In this document: positions 56,901 to 64,000 of the stretch, piece after piece | Layout: every line of letters begins with the position of its first letter | How positions within the stretch are numbered: position 1 is the stretch's first letter | Origin: Pseudomonas nicosulfuronedens | Lineage (GTDB): Bacteria > Pseudomonadota > Gammaproteobacteria > Pseudomonadales > Pseudomonadaceae | Reading direction: 5' to 3' | Length of the DNA stretch: 64,000 bases | NCBI RefSeq assembly: GCF_005877905.1 | Contig: NZ_SWDV01000035.1 | Location: forward strand, 1 to 64,000 | Notes under the pieces: model-generated | The model's database searches: none | Told to the model about the DNA's origin: nothing | Seen by the model: only the letters and a program-made list of their open reading frames with translations | Program-made: the position numbers and the translations under genes

Positions 56901-58632
56901 CCGAGCCGCCGTCGTTGACGGTGACGTTTCCGAACTTCGGCGAGTCGGCCATCGAGACATTGAGGTTGCCTGAGGCATCCACATCCGTCTTGATGTTGTT
57001 GCCCGAGTAGGTGCCGGCGGTGCTACCCACGCCTTTGATGACCAGGGTTTCACCCAGCTTCTTGGTCACCGAGCCAGTGTTGCCGGCAAAGGTCAACGGG
57101 TTGGTGGTAGCGGAGGTCAATTGACTGACGTTCACCCCATCGGTACCGGCGGTGCCGGCGGCGACGTTGGTGATCTTCTTGCTGCCGGCGTCGATGCCGC
57201 TGGTGGTCACACTCGGGCCACCGGTGATGGTCAGGCCGGTGTTGTTGAGCAGCGAGTTGCCAACGGTCAGGCTGCCACTCGAGGACAGGTCCAGGTTCTT
57301 GTTCAGTTGCACACCCACGGTGCCAGCATCCTGCGCGCCACCAGCGGTAACAGTGACGTTGCTGTCGCCGTTGAAGGTGACCTTGCCCGTTGGGCCGATG
57401 TTGGCCTTGGTGCCGGTGCTGTCAGCTACGTTCCACCCGGAGGTGGCGAGATTTTCCACGGCCTTGAGCTGGGCTACGTTGGCCGCATCGGAGTCGTTGG
57501 TTCCGGCGGCCACGCTGGTGATCTGGCGGCTACCGATGTCCATGGCGGCGTTCTGGGCAACGGTGGCAGCAATAGCCGACTTGTCGGTGGAAGCGGCCTT
57601 ACTCGGAGCATAACCTGCCATACCAGCTGCTACAGTGGCATTGGCATCGGAGCCAACAGCGACACCACCGGTGATACTGGCCTTAGCATTAGGCCCGATG
57701 GCCACAGCGTTGGAGAGTGTTGCGGAAGCACCAGCGCCGATGGAGGTGGAGCCGACACCCTGACTCAAGGCTCCGACGCCAATAGCGACGCCATTGTCGT
57801 TAACCGCGTTGGACGAACTACCGAGGGCCACGGCATTCCCGCCCTGTGCTAGCGAGCTGTCCCCCATGGCCAGGCTACCCGTGCCACTAGCATTGGCGCT
57901 GGCACCTGCCGCAAGCGCGTTATCGCCTGAGGCGACAGCCAGAGTCCCCATGGACAACGCTTGGCTACCGGAGGCAGTGGCGTTAGTTCCGACCGCCACG
58001 GTTCGGAAATTGGTGCTGACGGCGTTTGCACCAACAGCCGATGAATACTCACCACTTGCCAGGCCACCGGGCCCTAATGCCATCGACGTGTAGCCAGTAC
58101 TGGTTGACCACGTACCAATCGCCGTTGAGTTTCCGCCCGTTGCCGAAGCATAGGCACCGAACGCATTGTCTCCTGCGCCAGCACCATAGGATTTAATGCC
58201 GAGTGCAACGGCTTGATAACCAGCAATGGACGATGTGCCAACAGCAATAGCATCTGTCCCCGGAGCAGCTGCCTCATAACCGATGGCAACTGCAGCATCT
58301 CCCGATGCGTGAGCTCCTGGTCCGAATGCATTCGAGAAAGTACCCGTAGCAGAGGAGTTAAGCCCCACGCTGGTTGAGTTACCACCGGTTGCATTCGCGC
58401 CGTATCCAACAGCCGTTGAACCAGCATTGCCTCCATCATTGCCACCGCCAGCCGAATAGGCCTGTGCCTCTCCTGCTATCCCCCCCGCCAGCGCCAGAGC
58501 AGTCAGACTGCCCGACAGCACCTTGAGGCGACGCGAGCCCGACTTGCCCTTGCCCTTGGCTGTTGCGAACTCACACGCAACCACCCAGGCATTGAGGGTC
58601 GCGCTCCAGACGAGACGATAAATCTTGTTCAC
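53965..58632 (-). CDS. Trimeric autotransporter adhesin (YadA/Hia/Ata type)
   Basis: A 1555-residue type Vc adhesin. An extended signal peptide (residues 1-58, cleavage after EAQA) is followed by YadA-like head repeats (SxAIGxxAxA pattern) to about residue 345. Neck and stalk modules with ITNVAAG..DAVNxxQL then alternate with a second head around residues 640-850. The C-terminal YadA anchor ends GVSVGVGYQW. The GTG start at 58632 has AGGAG seven bases upstream; no ATG fits. Head regions have visibly lower GC than the stalk and the neighbours, suggesting module exchange. It likely mediates attachment or autoaggregation. Confidence 0.92.
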   Translation of the reverse strand: MNKIYRLVWSATLNAWVVACEFATAKGKGKSGSRRLKVLSGSLTALALAGGIAGEAQAYSAGGGNDGGNAGSTAVGYGANATGGNSTSVGLNSSATGTFSNAFGPGAHASGDAAVAIGYEAAAPGTDAIAVGTSSIAGYQAVALGIKSYGAGAGDNAFGAYASATGGNSTAIGTWSTSTGYTSMALGPGGLASGEYSSAVGANAVSTNFRTVAVGTNATASGSQALSMGTLAVASGDNALAAGASANASGTGSLAMGDSSLAQGGNAVALGSSSNAVNDNGVAIGVGALSQGVGSTSIGAGASATLSNAVAIGPNAKASITGGVAVGSDANATVAAGMAGYAPSKAASTDKSAIAATVAQNAAMDIGSRQITSVAAGTNDSDAANVAQLKAVENLATSGWNVADSTGTKANIGPTGKVTFNGDSNVTVTAGGAQDAGTVGVQLNKNLDLSSSGSLTVGNSLLNNTGLTITGGPSVTTSGIDAGSKKITNVAAGTAGTDGVNVSQLTSATTNPLTFAGNTGSVTKKLGETLVIKGVGSTAGTYSGNNIKTDVDASGNLNVSMADSPKFGNVTVNDGGSGKITGLTAGTADTDAVNVSQLKNATVNAAHYYSVNDGGTTGANYNNDGATGVNAIAAGVRANASGTSSIAIGDSSSAVGGNSIAIGIANTSQNGGIGLGSYNVAADTSSIAVGNHTTANAKFAVSFGSNAFTQNEGDMALGSSVTATGGNSVAIGSWANASGENAIANGPGASAKGLSSTAIGNNTLAAGDQSTAIGVMAHAADKNSTAIGDYSSATGSNSLAMGYGATTYNANDVALGAGSVTDAAVGTASTTIAGTTYNFAGTAPTSTVSVGSVGNERTITNVAAGRLSADSTDAVNGSQLFASNQAIDNLNINVDNLDKGAVKYDVNPDGTVNYDSVTLAGGDNGTKITNVAAGDVSADSTDAINGSQLFETNTNVTNLGNTINNFAGDQTAEYTEINGRGIRYVRTNDTGLDLADSSAQGQGSTAVGYNATSIGESSLALGREAKANNKDDVALGADSVTDAAVGTASTTIAGTTYNFAGFDPLSTVSVGSKGKERTITNVAAGRLSADSTDAVNGSQLFATNSAIDSINNNIDVLDKGSVKYDVNSDGTVNYNHITLAGGDAGTTISNVAAGEKGTDAVNVDQLNDTVAASKTHYYSVNDGGVQGGNFANDGATGNNSLAAGVNAKASTDGGVALGSDSVASVEAGVKGYTPASASAEQVDAIDATTSTRGAVSVGDADNGIFRQITGVAAGSADSDAVNVAQLKGAIGSATANAVSYDNSTHNSVTLNGDTYNSETKQGGTTITNVAAGVNDSDAVNMAQLNQTNTTVNNVTEGKDGMFQVNNTSNLPKPKPTGKDSTAGGAGAVASADNSTAIGSNAKATHNNSVAIGANSATDRDNSVSVGSAGAERQITHVAAGTADTDAVNLAQLNKATGDINNSINQVYSDLKHDLNKQDDILSAGIAGALAAATLPQPYVPGASMASVGAGNYRGQQALAIGVSRISDNGKWVTKLSANTDTQGEFGVSVGVGYQW
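55200..56220. repeat. 660-bp spaced duplication in the adhesin stalk
   Basis: Sequence around 55200-55560 recurs at a fixed offset of 660 bp (55860-56220). The stretch 55341-55404 is identical, base for base, to 56001-56064. The unit encodes a 220-residue stalk/head module. Such repeats can expand or contract by recombination and change fibre length. Confidence 0.85.
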
Positions 58633-59318
58633 GATAAAGCTCCTGTCGGCCCACACGGGCCGGTTGAATGACCCGAGTGGTTAGCGGGATGCGGTGTGCA
58701 GCGCGGCGCTGGCCGCAGCGGAGCGAGCGCCCGCCGGCTGCTGGAAAAAGGGGGATGGGTGCGCCACGTCCCAGGCCGGCACGGAGTGCGCACGGGAACA
58801 GCCGACGACGCGTGCAGACGGCACGAACGCCTTTGTTGGCGTAGCTGCGGCGCGAGTGACCAAGCCGAAACCGAGGTGGTCAGGGGGCAACCTGGACAGG
58901 CCGTCCTGCGGGGATTTCGAGAGGTCTTGCAGAGCATTCATGGCGTTGTCAGCACAGGTTTTTCGATGTGCCAACGGTAAAAAAACGCCGATTTCCAGAT
59001 AATCAGGACTCCCACTAACCCCTGTAGGAGACTTCTGATAATGGGCCGCACAAGGTCACCTGGCACCAACGTCACAGATCCAGGAGGCCGTCGAATTTCC
59101 TGCCACCCAGGTCAGCTTTTGTTGAATTTGCCCCACTCCTCAGACTGCGACTGACATGCTTTTCCTAGGGGTACGTCTGACAAGTCAGGCACCGGAGTCA
59201 ACAGCGAAACGCCGTCGTCTTCATCTTCCGTTGTGCGCGAGCCGGGACCAGAACATCGGTGGCAACCACCCTGTTTCCGCAAGCGATGGGCACCCTGACC
59301 AGGCCACTGGCGGAGCAT
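58633..59318. other. Long leader/intergenic region before the trimeric adhesin
   Basis: 686 bp without a convincing gene; short open frames lack ribosome sites. It should hold the adhesin promoter. A NarL-like dyad lies at 59025-59038, about 390 bp before the start codon, so the mRNA leader may be long. Confidence 0.6.
59025..59038. promoter_or_regulatory. NarL/GacA-like dyad, copy 4
   Basis: TAGGA-GACT-TCTGA, preceded by TG, lies upstream of the trimeric adhesin. The TGTAGGAG start also resembles a REP head, so a decayed REP is an alternative. Confidence 0.35.
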
Positions 59319-59345
59319 AAAAAAGCCCGGCTACTGGGCCGGGCC
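59319..59345 (-). terminator. Terminator of the glycosyltransferase operon
   Basis: GCCCGG/CCGGGC forms the stem on the minus strand, followed by a run of six T residues. It lies about 80 bp after the stop at 59428. Confidence 0.8.
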
Positions 59346-59427
59346 TGGTTGCTTCCATTGGGAGCCGGCCCCCACAACGGCCGCTTGGGAAGAAAGGTGA
59401 GCCGATGTCCTCCGGGCTCATCCACGA

Positions 59428-60186
59428 TCAGCGAAAGGCCCCATCCTGCCGGCCCAGTGCCTGTTCCAGGAGGGGGCGTTCGATGGATGCGGCGGCGCGG
59501 GCAAGGGCCTGCTGGTAGAGCCTCTGCGCGGCTGCCGAATCCCGCTGTACGTACTGTTGCCAGAGGCCGGCAAAGTACCCCGTTTCGGCGAGGCGGTCAT
59601 TCAGGGCCGACTCGCTGCCACCCATGGCCTGGGCGACGTCCATGGCCTGCTCGATGCTCGCCTTGCCGGCGTAGAGGTCGAAGAGGCGCTGGTGCAGCAG
59701 GTCGTTGCCACGCAGCCCTTCTGCCTGGGTCGCCAGTTGCTTGCGCAGGTCAGCCGAATCACCGGTCCAGGTCCTCGCCGTAAGTGCCAACAGCGACAGT
59801 TGGGCGTAAGCCGCGTCACGGGCGCTACCGGTGCTGGCGATGGCGCCGAAGGCCTTGCGGGCGTCGTTGTAGTGGCCGAGCGCAACCAGGTTGACCGCCG
59901 AGGGCACGGCACTTTCGGCAGCCAGTTCCGTGCCCTGCAGGGCGTCGTACCAGGCACGCGCACGCTGGTGTTCGCCGGCGCCGTCATCCGCCAATGCCTG
60001 GGTGAAGACGCTGCGCAGTTGATCCGGCCGCAGGTGCGGGGTATCGCCTGCCCAGGCGACCGAGGACAGGTAGAGGAGGAACAGCCCGACGGCCACGGCA
60101 TAGCCCAGCCAACGGAGCCAGCGACGTGGCTTGGCCCTGGGATACAGACGGATGGGGTTGGGTTCGGAAAAAAGTGGTTGCTTCAT
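59428..60186 (-). CDS. Exported TPR-like protein of unknown function
   Basis: A 252-residue protein with a basic N-terminus, one hydrophobic segment (about residues 27-44) and a possible cleavage after VAWA (46). The rest is alpha-helical, Ala- and Leu-rich and reads like degenerate TPR or Sel1-like repeats. No family is recognised. It is the last gene of the lipoprotein-glycosyltransferase group. The start at 60186 begins the signal peptide, although the ribosome site is weak. Confidence 0.7.
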   Translation of the reverse strand: MKQPLFSEPNPIRLYPRAKPRRWLRWLGYAVAVGLFLLYLSSVAWAGDTPHLRPDQLRSVFTQALADDGAGEHQRARAWYDALQGTELAAESAVPSAVNLVALGHYNDARKAFGAIASTGSARDAAYAQLSLLALTARTWTGDSADLRKQLATQAEGLRGNDLLHQRLFDLYAGKASIEQAMDVAQAMGGSESALNDRLAETGYFAGLWQQYVQRDSAAAQRLYQQALARAAASIERPLLEQALGRQDGAFR

Positions 60187-60427
60187 GACACGTTGTCTCG
60201 TGGTGGAGTGGATGGCCTTCACGCCATGAAGGGCAGCAGTGACTCGTGGCCGCTGCTTGCCGGATGACACGCAGGCGAGTCCTGGGCGCCATCATTCAGG
60301 TTCAGCCTGCGATTGAGCGGCGAGTCCGGTAAGCGGCTGGCGTGAGGTTTGGTGCGTCCGCTCCCAGGGTGCGGGATGGGATGGACGCGTCGAGCGGTGA
60401 ACAGAAGAGACCGCGTCCCCGCCTCGG

Positions 60428-62068
60428 TCAGCTGCGGTGCCGATGCTTGGCATCGACCTGGCTCACCAGGTGCCGCCGCAGTTGCTGGATGACCGGGCTC
60501 CAGTCGCCCAACTGGTTCTGGCGAAGGATGCGCACGGAGTCGTACCAGGGGCTGCGCTGTGTATCGCAACGCCAGAGGTAGGACCCGACCTTGTCCAGCA
60601 GCAACAGGGTTGGCGCTCCCAGCGCTGCGGCCAGGTGCGCCGTCGAGGTGCAGGTGCTGACCACGGCGTCGACCGCCTTGAGGAGCTCGGCGGTGTCGGC
60701 GAAGCTGCCCAGGGATGCGCTCTGGTCGACGATGGGCAGGCCGCTGGCCGCCAGCTCGCTGACCAGTTCAGCCATGTCCGGGTTTACCGAGTGGAACAGC
60801 ACGCCCTCCTGTGCGAGCAGCTCCAGCAGGCTTGACCTGCCCAACGAACGAACATCATTGCGCACCTGTTGCGGGTTGCCGGTCCAGGCAAGGGCGATGT
60901 GCAGTCGGGGGTCTCGCTTGAGGCGACGCCGCCACTTGCTGACGCCCTGGGGGGAGGCTTTCAGGTAGGGACTGCCGGACACGTCGGCTTCGGTAATGCC
61001 AAAGTCCGCGCAGGCGCTCATCAGCGGCAGGTGGTAATCGGTCGCCCGCAGGTGATCCACGTTCAGCTCGACATCCTCGGGAATGAGCGGGCGGAACAGC
61101 TTCTCCAGGGGACCGAAACAGCCAAACACCAGCTTGCCGCCCTGCTCCCGCACGACCTGTGCGAAGCGAGGCAGGAAGCGGACGAGCAGGATGGCGTCAC
61201 CGTAGCCCTGCTCCAGCCAGATGCCCAGGGTCTTGCCGGCCAGCGATTCACCACGCCAGCGCGGTACGCCGAGCAATCGCTCGCGCGCCTCCTGCTGGGC
61301 GCCCAGTTGGGGAATGGCGGCAAAGCGCGCATCCATGTCGGCCCACCCGGCTTGCCAATCGCCCAGGCGCAGTTCCAGTTCTGCCATGGGCAGCCGCAGG
61401 CGGTCGTCGGTGGGACGGCGGGCAAGGAATTCACGCGCCGTTTGCAGCGCTTCGGGGAATCGGCAGCAATCGACCAATGCCAGTACCAGGTTGCTCGGCG
61501 CATGCTCGTGGCCAGGCTCCAGCGCAAGGGCCTGGCGCGCCGCTTCCACCGCCGCTTCGGGCTGATACTGCCGGCGCAAGGCAATGCTCAGGTTGGAATA
61601 GGCATCGGCGCAGGCGGGTTGCCATTCGAGCCTCTGCCGGCAGATGCGCTCCGCTTCGCTCCATTGCCTGGCCGCGAGGCAGGCAGCGGAAAAGCAGACG
61701 GCGAACTCTGCCCTGGACGGTGGCGACAATTCCCACGCCCGCTCCAGGGCAGGATGGGCATCAGCTGACTCCGCGTTGCCCACCAGCAGGTTACGGCCCA
61801 GGTGGAACCAGCCATGCGCCTGCTCGGGAAAGCGTTCGGTGGCGCGGCGTGCCAGCCCCAGGGCGATGGGTTGGAGATGGGCATCCCCTGCCAGTTGGTC
61901 CAATACCTCCATGGCCTCGTCGGCGGCCAGCAGGTTGAATGCTTCCAGCATGCGGGCAAACAGGGCCCAGGCTTGCTGGCAGCTCACCGGTTGCGCCTGC
62001 AGTTCGCGCGCGTGCTGCACGGCAGCGGCGAGGTCGAGCAGTACCGGGCTATGGGTCAATACCGTCAT
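60428..62068 (-). CDS. TPR-repeat glycosyltransferase
   Basis: A 546-residue cytoplasmic protein. TPR-like helices fill the N-terminal 240 residues (NLSIALRRQYQPEAAVEAARQAL). A GT-B glycosyltransferase domain related to GT9/GT41 follows: IWLEQGYGDAILLVRFLPRF, then STAHLAAALGAPTLLLL, RSPWYDSVRILRQ and LGDW. Related proteins glycosylate surface proteins such as flagellins or adhesins. AAGGAGAG precedes the ATG. It starts 21 bp after the paralog-2 lipoprotein and lies upstream of the trimeric adhesin, whose modification is an inference. Confidence 0.82.
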   Translation of the reverse strand: MTVLTHSPVLLDLAAAVQHARELQAQPVSCQQAWALFARMLEAFNLLAADEAMEVLDQLAGDAHLQPIALGLARRATERFPEQAHGWFHLGRNLLVGNAESADAHPALERAWELSPPSRAEFAVCFSAACLAARQWSEAERICRQRLEWQPACADAYSNLSIALRRQYQPEAAVEAARQALALEPGHEHAPSNLVLALVDCCRFPEALQTAREFLARRPTDDRLRLPMAELELRLGDWQAGWADMDARFAAIPQLGAQQEARERLLGVPRWRGESLAGKTLGIWLEQGYGDAILLVRFLPRFAQVVREQGGKLVFGCFGPLEKLFRPLIPEDVELNVDHLRATDYHLPLMSACADFGITEADVSGSPYLKASPQGVSKWRRRLKRDPRLHIALAWTGNPQQVRNDVRSLGRSSLLELLAQEGVLFHSVNPDMAELVSELAASGLPIVDQSASLGSFADTAELLKAVDAVVSTCTSTAHLAAALGAPTLLLLDKVGSYLWRCDTQRSPWYDSVRILRQNQLGDWSPVIQQLRRHLVSQVDAKHRHRS

Positions 62069-62089
62069 GATGATGCTCTCCTTGTCCGC

Positions 62090-62977
62090 TTACTGCTTCG
62101 CCGCACTCAGGAGCTGGGCAACTTCAGGTTGGAAGTAGGCTGCGCGCAGGCGATAGTCCCGGCCGAGCAATTGCCCTTTGCCGTACCAGAGCACGCCGTT
62201 CTGGGTCAGGACCAGGCCCTGGTCGACGGCGTAGTCGAAATGGACGCCGGCGTTGCTGGTGAAATCCAGGCGGCCATTCTGAAGCCCGACCATCTGGTAA
62301 CTGGCGTCGGCCGGTGGCAGCTTCGCTGGCACTCGGGCGAGGTAGGTCGGCGCCAGGCGGCTGAACAGATCGCGCGCGCGCTCGCGGTACTCGGCCAGAC
62401 TCTGCCCCGGAGTGCGCTGCAGGTTCTCGGCAATGAGCGCGAAGATGTCGGCGTTCGCCCGCGCCTGAGCAACCTTGATCGGCAGCACGCTCGCCAGCGC
62501 CCGCTCATCCAGCTGCGGCTGGGCCGGGGTCTTCTCGGCGGCCTTTTCCCCAGTGGCTGGCGCTGGCTTGAGGAACGCCCTGGCATCCACGGCCATCAGC
62601 ACACTGGTTGCCTGGTAGGCCGCGCAGGCTGTGGCCTGGGCAGCGCGGTCTCGATTGACCAGCAGCGCCGTCGCATCCTGGCTCTGCCGAGGAATACGGG
62701 AGACGTCGATGCCCATCTGCGTCAGTTGGGTGTTGACCTGCTCCTGGGACAATTGGCCTCGGGCCATGCCGCAGATCTGCGGCATGAACTGCTCGGTACG
62801 CTTGCCCTGAAAGGTGGGAGCCAGGGACATCACCGCATCCTCGATAATGGGCAGTGCAGGCACACTGACCCAGTTCAGCGGAGATGCCGCCTTGGCCTGT
62901 GACTGTTGTGCGGGAAACTCGCAGCCGACAAGGCTGCTGCCGATAAGCAATGCGGCGGCGAGGGTTTTCAGTTTCAT
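62090..62977 (-). CDS. Island lipoprotein, paralog 2
   Basis: A 295-residue lipoprotein with lipobox LVGC (Cys19). It shares VPALPIIEDAVMSLAP, ICGMARGQLSQEQV, RANADIFALIAENLQ and WYGKGQLLGRDY with the lipoprotein at 52013. AAGGTG precedes the ATG at 62977, preferred over the longer frame. It heads an operon with the TPR-glycosyltransferase. Confidence 0.85.
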   Translation of the reverse strand: MKLKTLAAALLIGSSLVGCEFPAQQSQAKAASPLNWVSVPALPIIEDAVMSLAPTFQGKRTEQFMPQICGMARGQLSQEQVNTQLTQMGIDVSRIPRQSQDATALLVNRDRAAQATACAAYQATSVLMAVDARAFLKPAPATGEKAAEKTPAQPQLDERALASVLPIKVAQARANADIFALIAENLQRTPGQSLAEYRERARDLFSRLAPTYLARVPAKLPPADASYQMVGLQNGRLDFTSNAGVHFDYAVDQGLVLTQNGVLWYGKGQLLGRDYRLRAAYFQPEVAQLLSAAKQ

Positions 62978-63330
62978 GATTGCACCTTGGGGAAAGAGGA
63001 GCCTTGGGACGCCGAGTACAGGCGCTCGGCCATTGGGTGGCGCCATGCTATGGCCCCTCTGTCCCCTGCACGCTCATCGAACCCTGAGAGGAATGTAGGA
63101 ATATTCCCAACAAACTTTCAGGTAGCCTCGGGCGCTGGTTCGTCCATGAACTAGACTTTCCCTGAGTCGGAACGGCATCTCCGTCGACGATGTAGGAACT
63201 TGTTACGTTCCATCGCTTGCCTGGGCCATCCGCTCTGCTATTTTCCCGCCAGTGACGCCGGGCCCCTCTGACGGTTGCCAACCGCCATGTCGGAGTCACT
63301 TTTCGACAACGACACTAAGGGAGGGGCCAC
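62978..63330. other. Divergent regulatory region
   Basis: 353 bp between the paralog-2 lipoprotein and the TerC-family gene. It contains a NarL-like dyad at 63096-63109, a second partial one (TGTAGGAAC...GTTACG) at 63191, and a hairpin at about 63267-63297 (TCTGACGGTT/AACC...GTCGGA) in the TerC leader. I do not see the conserved manganese riboswitch sequence known from some terC/alx leaders. Confidence 0.55.
63096..63109. promoter_or_regulatory. NarL/GacA-like dyad, copy 5
   Basis: TAGGA-ATAT-TCCCA shares GAATGTAGGAAT with the copy before the autotransporter. It lies about 120 bp before the paralog-2 lipoprotein start and resembles RcsB and GacA boxes. Confidence 0.45.
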
Positions 63331-64000
63331 ATGACAGCTCTGCACGCCTTTTTGACCGAACCATTCCTCGGAACCGCCACCTGGTTCTGGCTGGCCTTCC
63401 TGGCCATCGTGATTCTTCTGCTCGTACTCGACCTGGGCGTCCTGCAACGCGATCACCATGAGATCGGCGTGCGCGAGAGCCTGATGCTTTCCGCCGGCTA
63501 CTTCGCCTGCGGCCTGGCCTTCGGTGGCTGGGTCTGGTACGAGTTCGGCGCCACCAGCGCGGTGGAGTACTACACCGGTTTCCTCGTCGAGCAGTCGCTG
63601 TCCATGGACAACGTGTTCGTCATGGCGATGATCTTCGGCTTCTTCGGCATTCCCCGCCGCTACCAGCACCAGGTCCTGTTCTGGGGCATCCTCGGCGCCA
63701 TCGTGATGCGCGCGCTGATGATCGGCCTGGGCGCGGCGCTGGTGAAGGAATTCGAATGGATCATGTACGTGTTCGGCGCCTTCCTGCTGTTCAGCGGCGT
63801 GAAGATGCTGCTGGCCAAGCATGAAGCCGAGCCGGACCTGGCCAACAACCCGGTGCTGAAGTTCCTGCGCAGGCACATCCGCATGACCGACACCCTTCAC
63901 GAGCACCACTTCTTCGTCAGGAAGCCGGACGCCTCGGGCAAGCTGGTGCGCTACGCCACTCCGCTGTTCCTGGCGCTGATCCTGATCGAACTGGCCGACC
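63331..64000 (+). CDS. TerC/Alx-family membrane protein (cut by window edge)
   Basis: The first 223 residues of a TerC-family integral membrane protein: LLVLDLGVLQRDHHEIGVRESL, then EYYTGFLVEQSLSMDNVFVMAMIFGFF with the conserved acidic and Asn residues. Alx/TerC proteins are linked to manganese export and to tellurite or pH stress. GGAGGGG precedes the ATG. The frame is open to position 64000. It marks the right border of the adhesin island. Confidence 0.92.
   Translation, partial: MTALHAFLTEPFLGTATWFWLAFLAIVILLLVLDLGVLQRDHHEIGVRESLMLSAGYFACGLAFGGWVWYEFGATSAVEYYTGFLVEQSLSMDNVFVMAMIFGFFGIPRRYQHQVLFWGILGAIVMRALMIGLGAALVKEFEWIMYVFGAFLLFSGVKMLLAKHEAEPDLANNPVLKFLRRHIRMTDTLHEHHFFVRKPDASGKLVRYATPLFLALILIELAD

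Noticed and set aside
54300-58450. Regular repeats resembling a CRISPR-like array
   Set aside because: The repeats are in-frame coding repeats of a YadA-type adhesin with varied lengths. There are no short constant repeats with unique spacers and no cas genes.
58694-59002. Small open frames upstream of the trimeric adhesin
   Set aside because: No ribosome site and no recognisable domain; several frames overlap. Treated as non-coding leader.
63181-63330. Manganese riboswitch before the TerC-family gene
   Set aside because: A hairpin is present, but I could not find the conserved sequence boxes of the yybP-ykoY motif.
40325-63330. Integrative element or prophage borders around the adhesin island
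   Set aside because: No integrase, tRNA gene, attachment repeats or transposase was seen at either edge; only terminators and ordinary intergenic sequence.

Overview
The window is chromosomal DNA from a GC-rich gammaproteobacterium. Gene content and order point to Pseudomonas, in or near the P. aeruginosa / P. nitroreducens / P. citronellolis group. The signs are gltA followed by a START-domain protein, a 3-hydroxyisobutyrate dehydrogenase-like protein, a DEDD exonuclease and ppnP; tamAB next to xthA; and many Pseudomonas-type REP pairs (GTAGGAGCGAGC...). I see no insertion sequence, prophage, CRISPR array, tRNA or rRNA.

Layout. (1) 1-13.5 kb is mostly housekeeping. It holds a divergent promoter region (gltA to the right, a probable sdh leader to the left), citrate synthase, a membrane-anchored GH31 glycosidase resembling sulfoquinovosidase, an amidohydrolase divergent from an AraC regulator with a direct-repeat operator between them, a CobW GTPase and small enzymes. 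(2) 13.6-24.9 kb is an organosulfur-acquisition cluster on the + strand. Three SfnB/DszC-like flavin monooxygenases and two NtaA/SnaA/DszA-like monooxygenases alternate with methionine-type ABC transporter parts: two MetQ-like binding proteins, two MetI-like permeases and one MetN-like ATPase. A GG-N10-GC sigma-54 promoter and an upstream perfect palindrome precede the first gene, and REP pairs punctuate the cluster. (3) 25-40.3 kb holds small enzymes, a LysR/aldo-keto reductase divergent pair, a secreted nuclease-like protein, a solute-binding protein, an MgtA-type Mg2+ ATPase, tamB-tamA, an acetyltransferase and xthA.

(4) 40.3-63.3 kb, between xthA and a terC-family gene cut by the right edge, is a surface-adhesion island. 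It contains two paralogous coiled-coil proteins; a LuxR-type regulator whose receiver lacks the phosphorylation residues; a two-helix membrane protein; a PstS-like/OmpA fusion; a classical autotransporter adhesin broken in a C6/G6 tract; a trimeric autotransporter adhesin followed by a TpgA-like SmpA-OmpA lipoprotein; two paralogous lipoproteins; and a TPR-glycosyltransferase. A NarL/GacA/RcsB-like dyad recurs upstream of several island transcription units, which suggests one regulon. My reading is that the tamAB genes just outside could help assemble the adhesins, the OmpA-domain proteins would tie them to peptidoglycan, and the glycosyltransferase might modify them. That functional link is inference.

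Most promising for new biology are the adhesin island with its phosphorylation-independent regulator, and the sulfur cluster with duplicated permease and binding protein but one ATPase.
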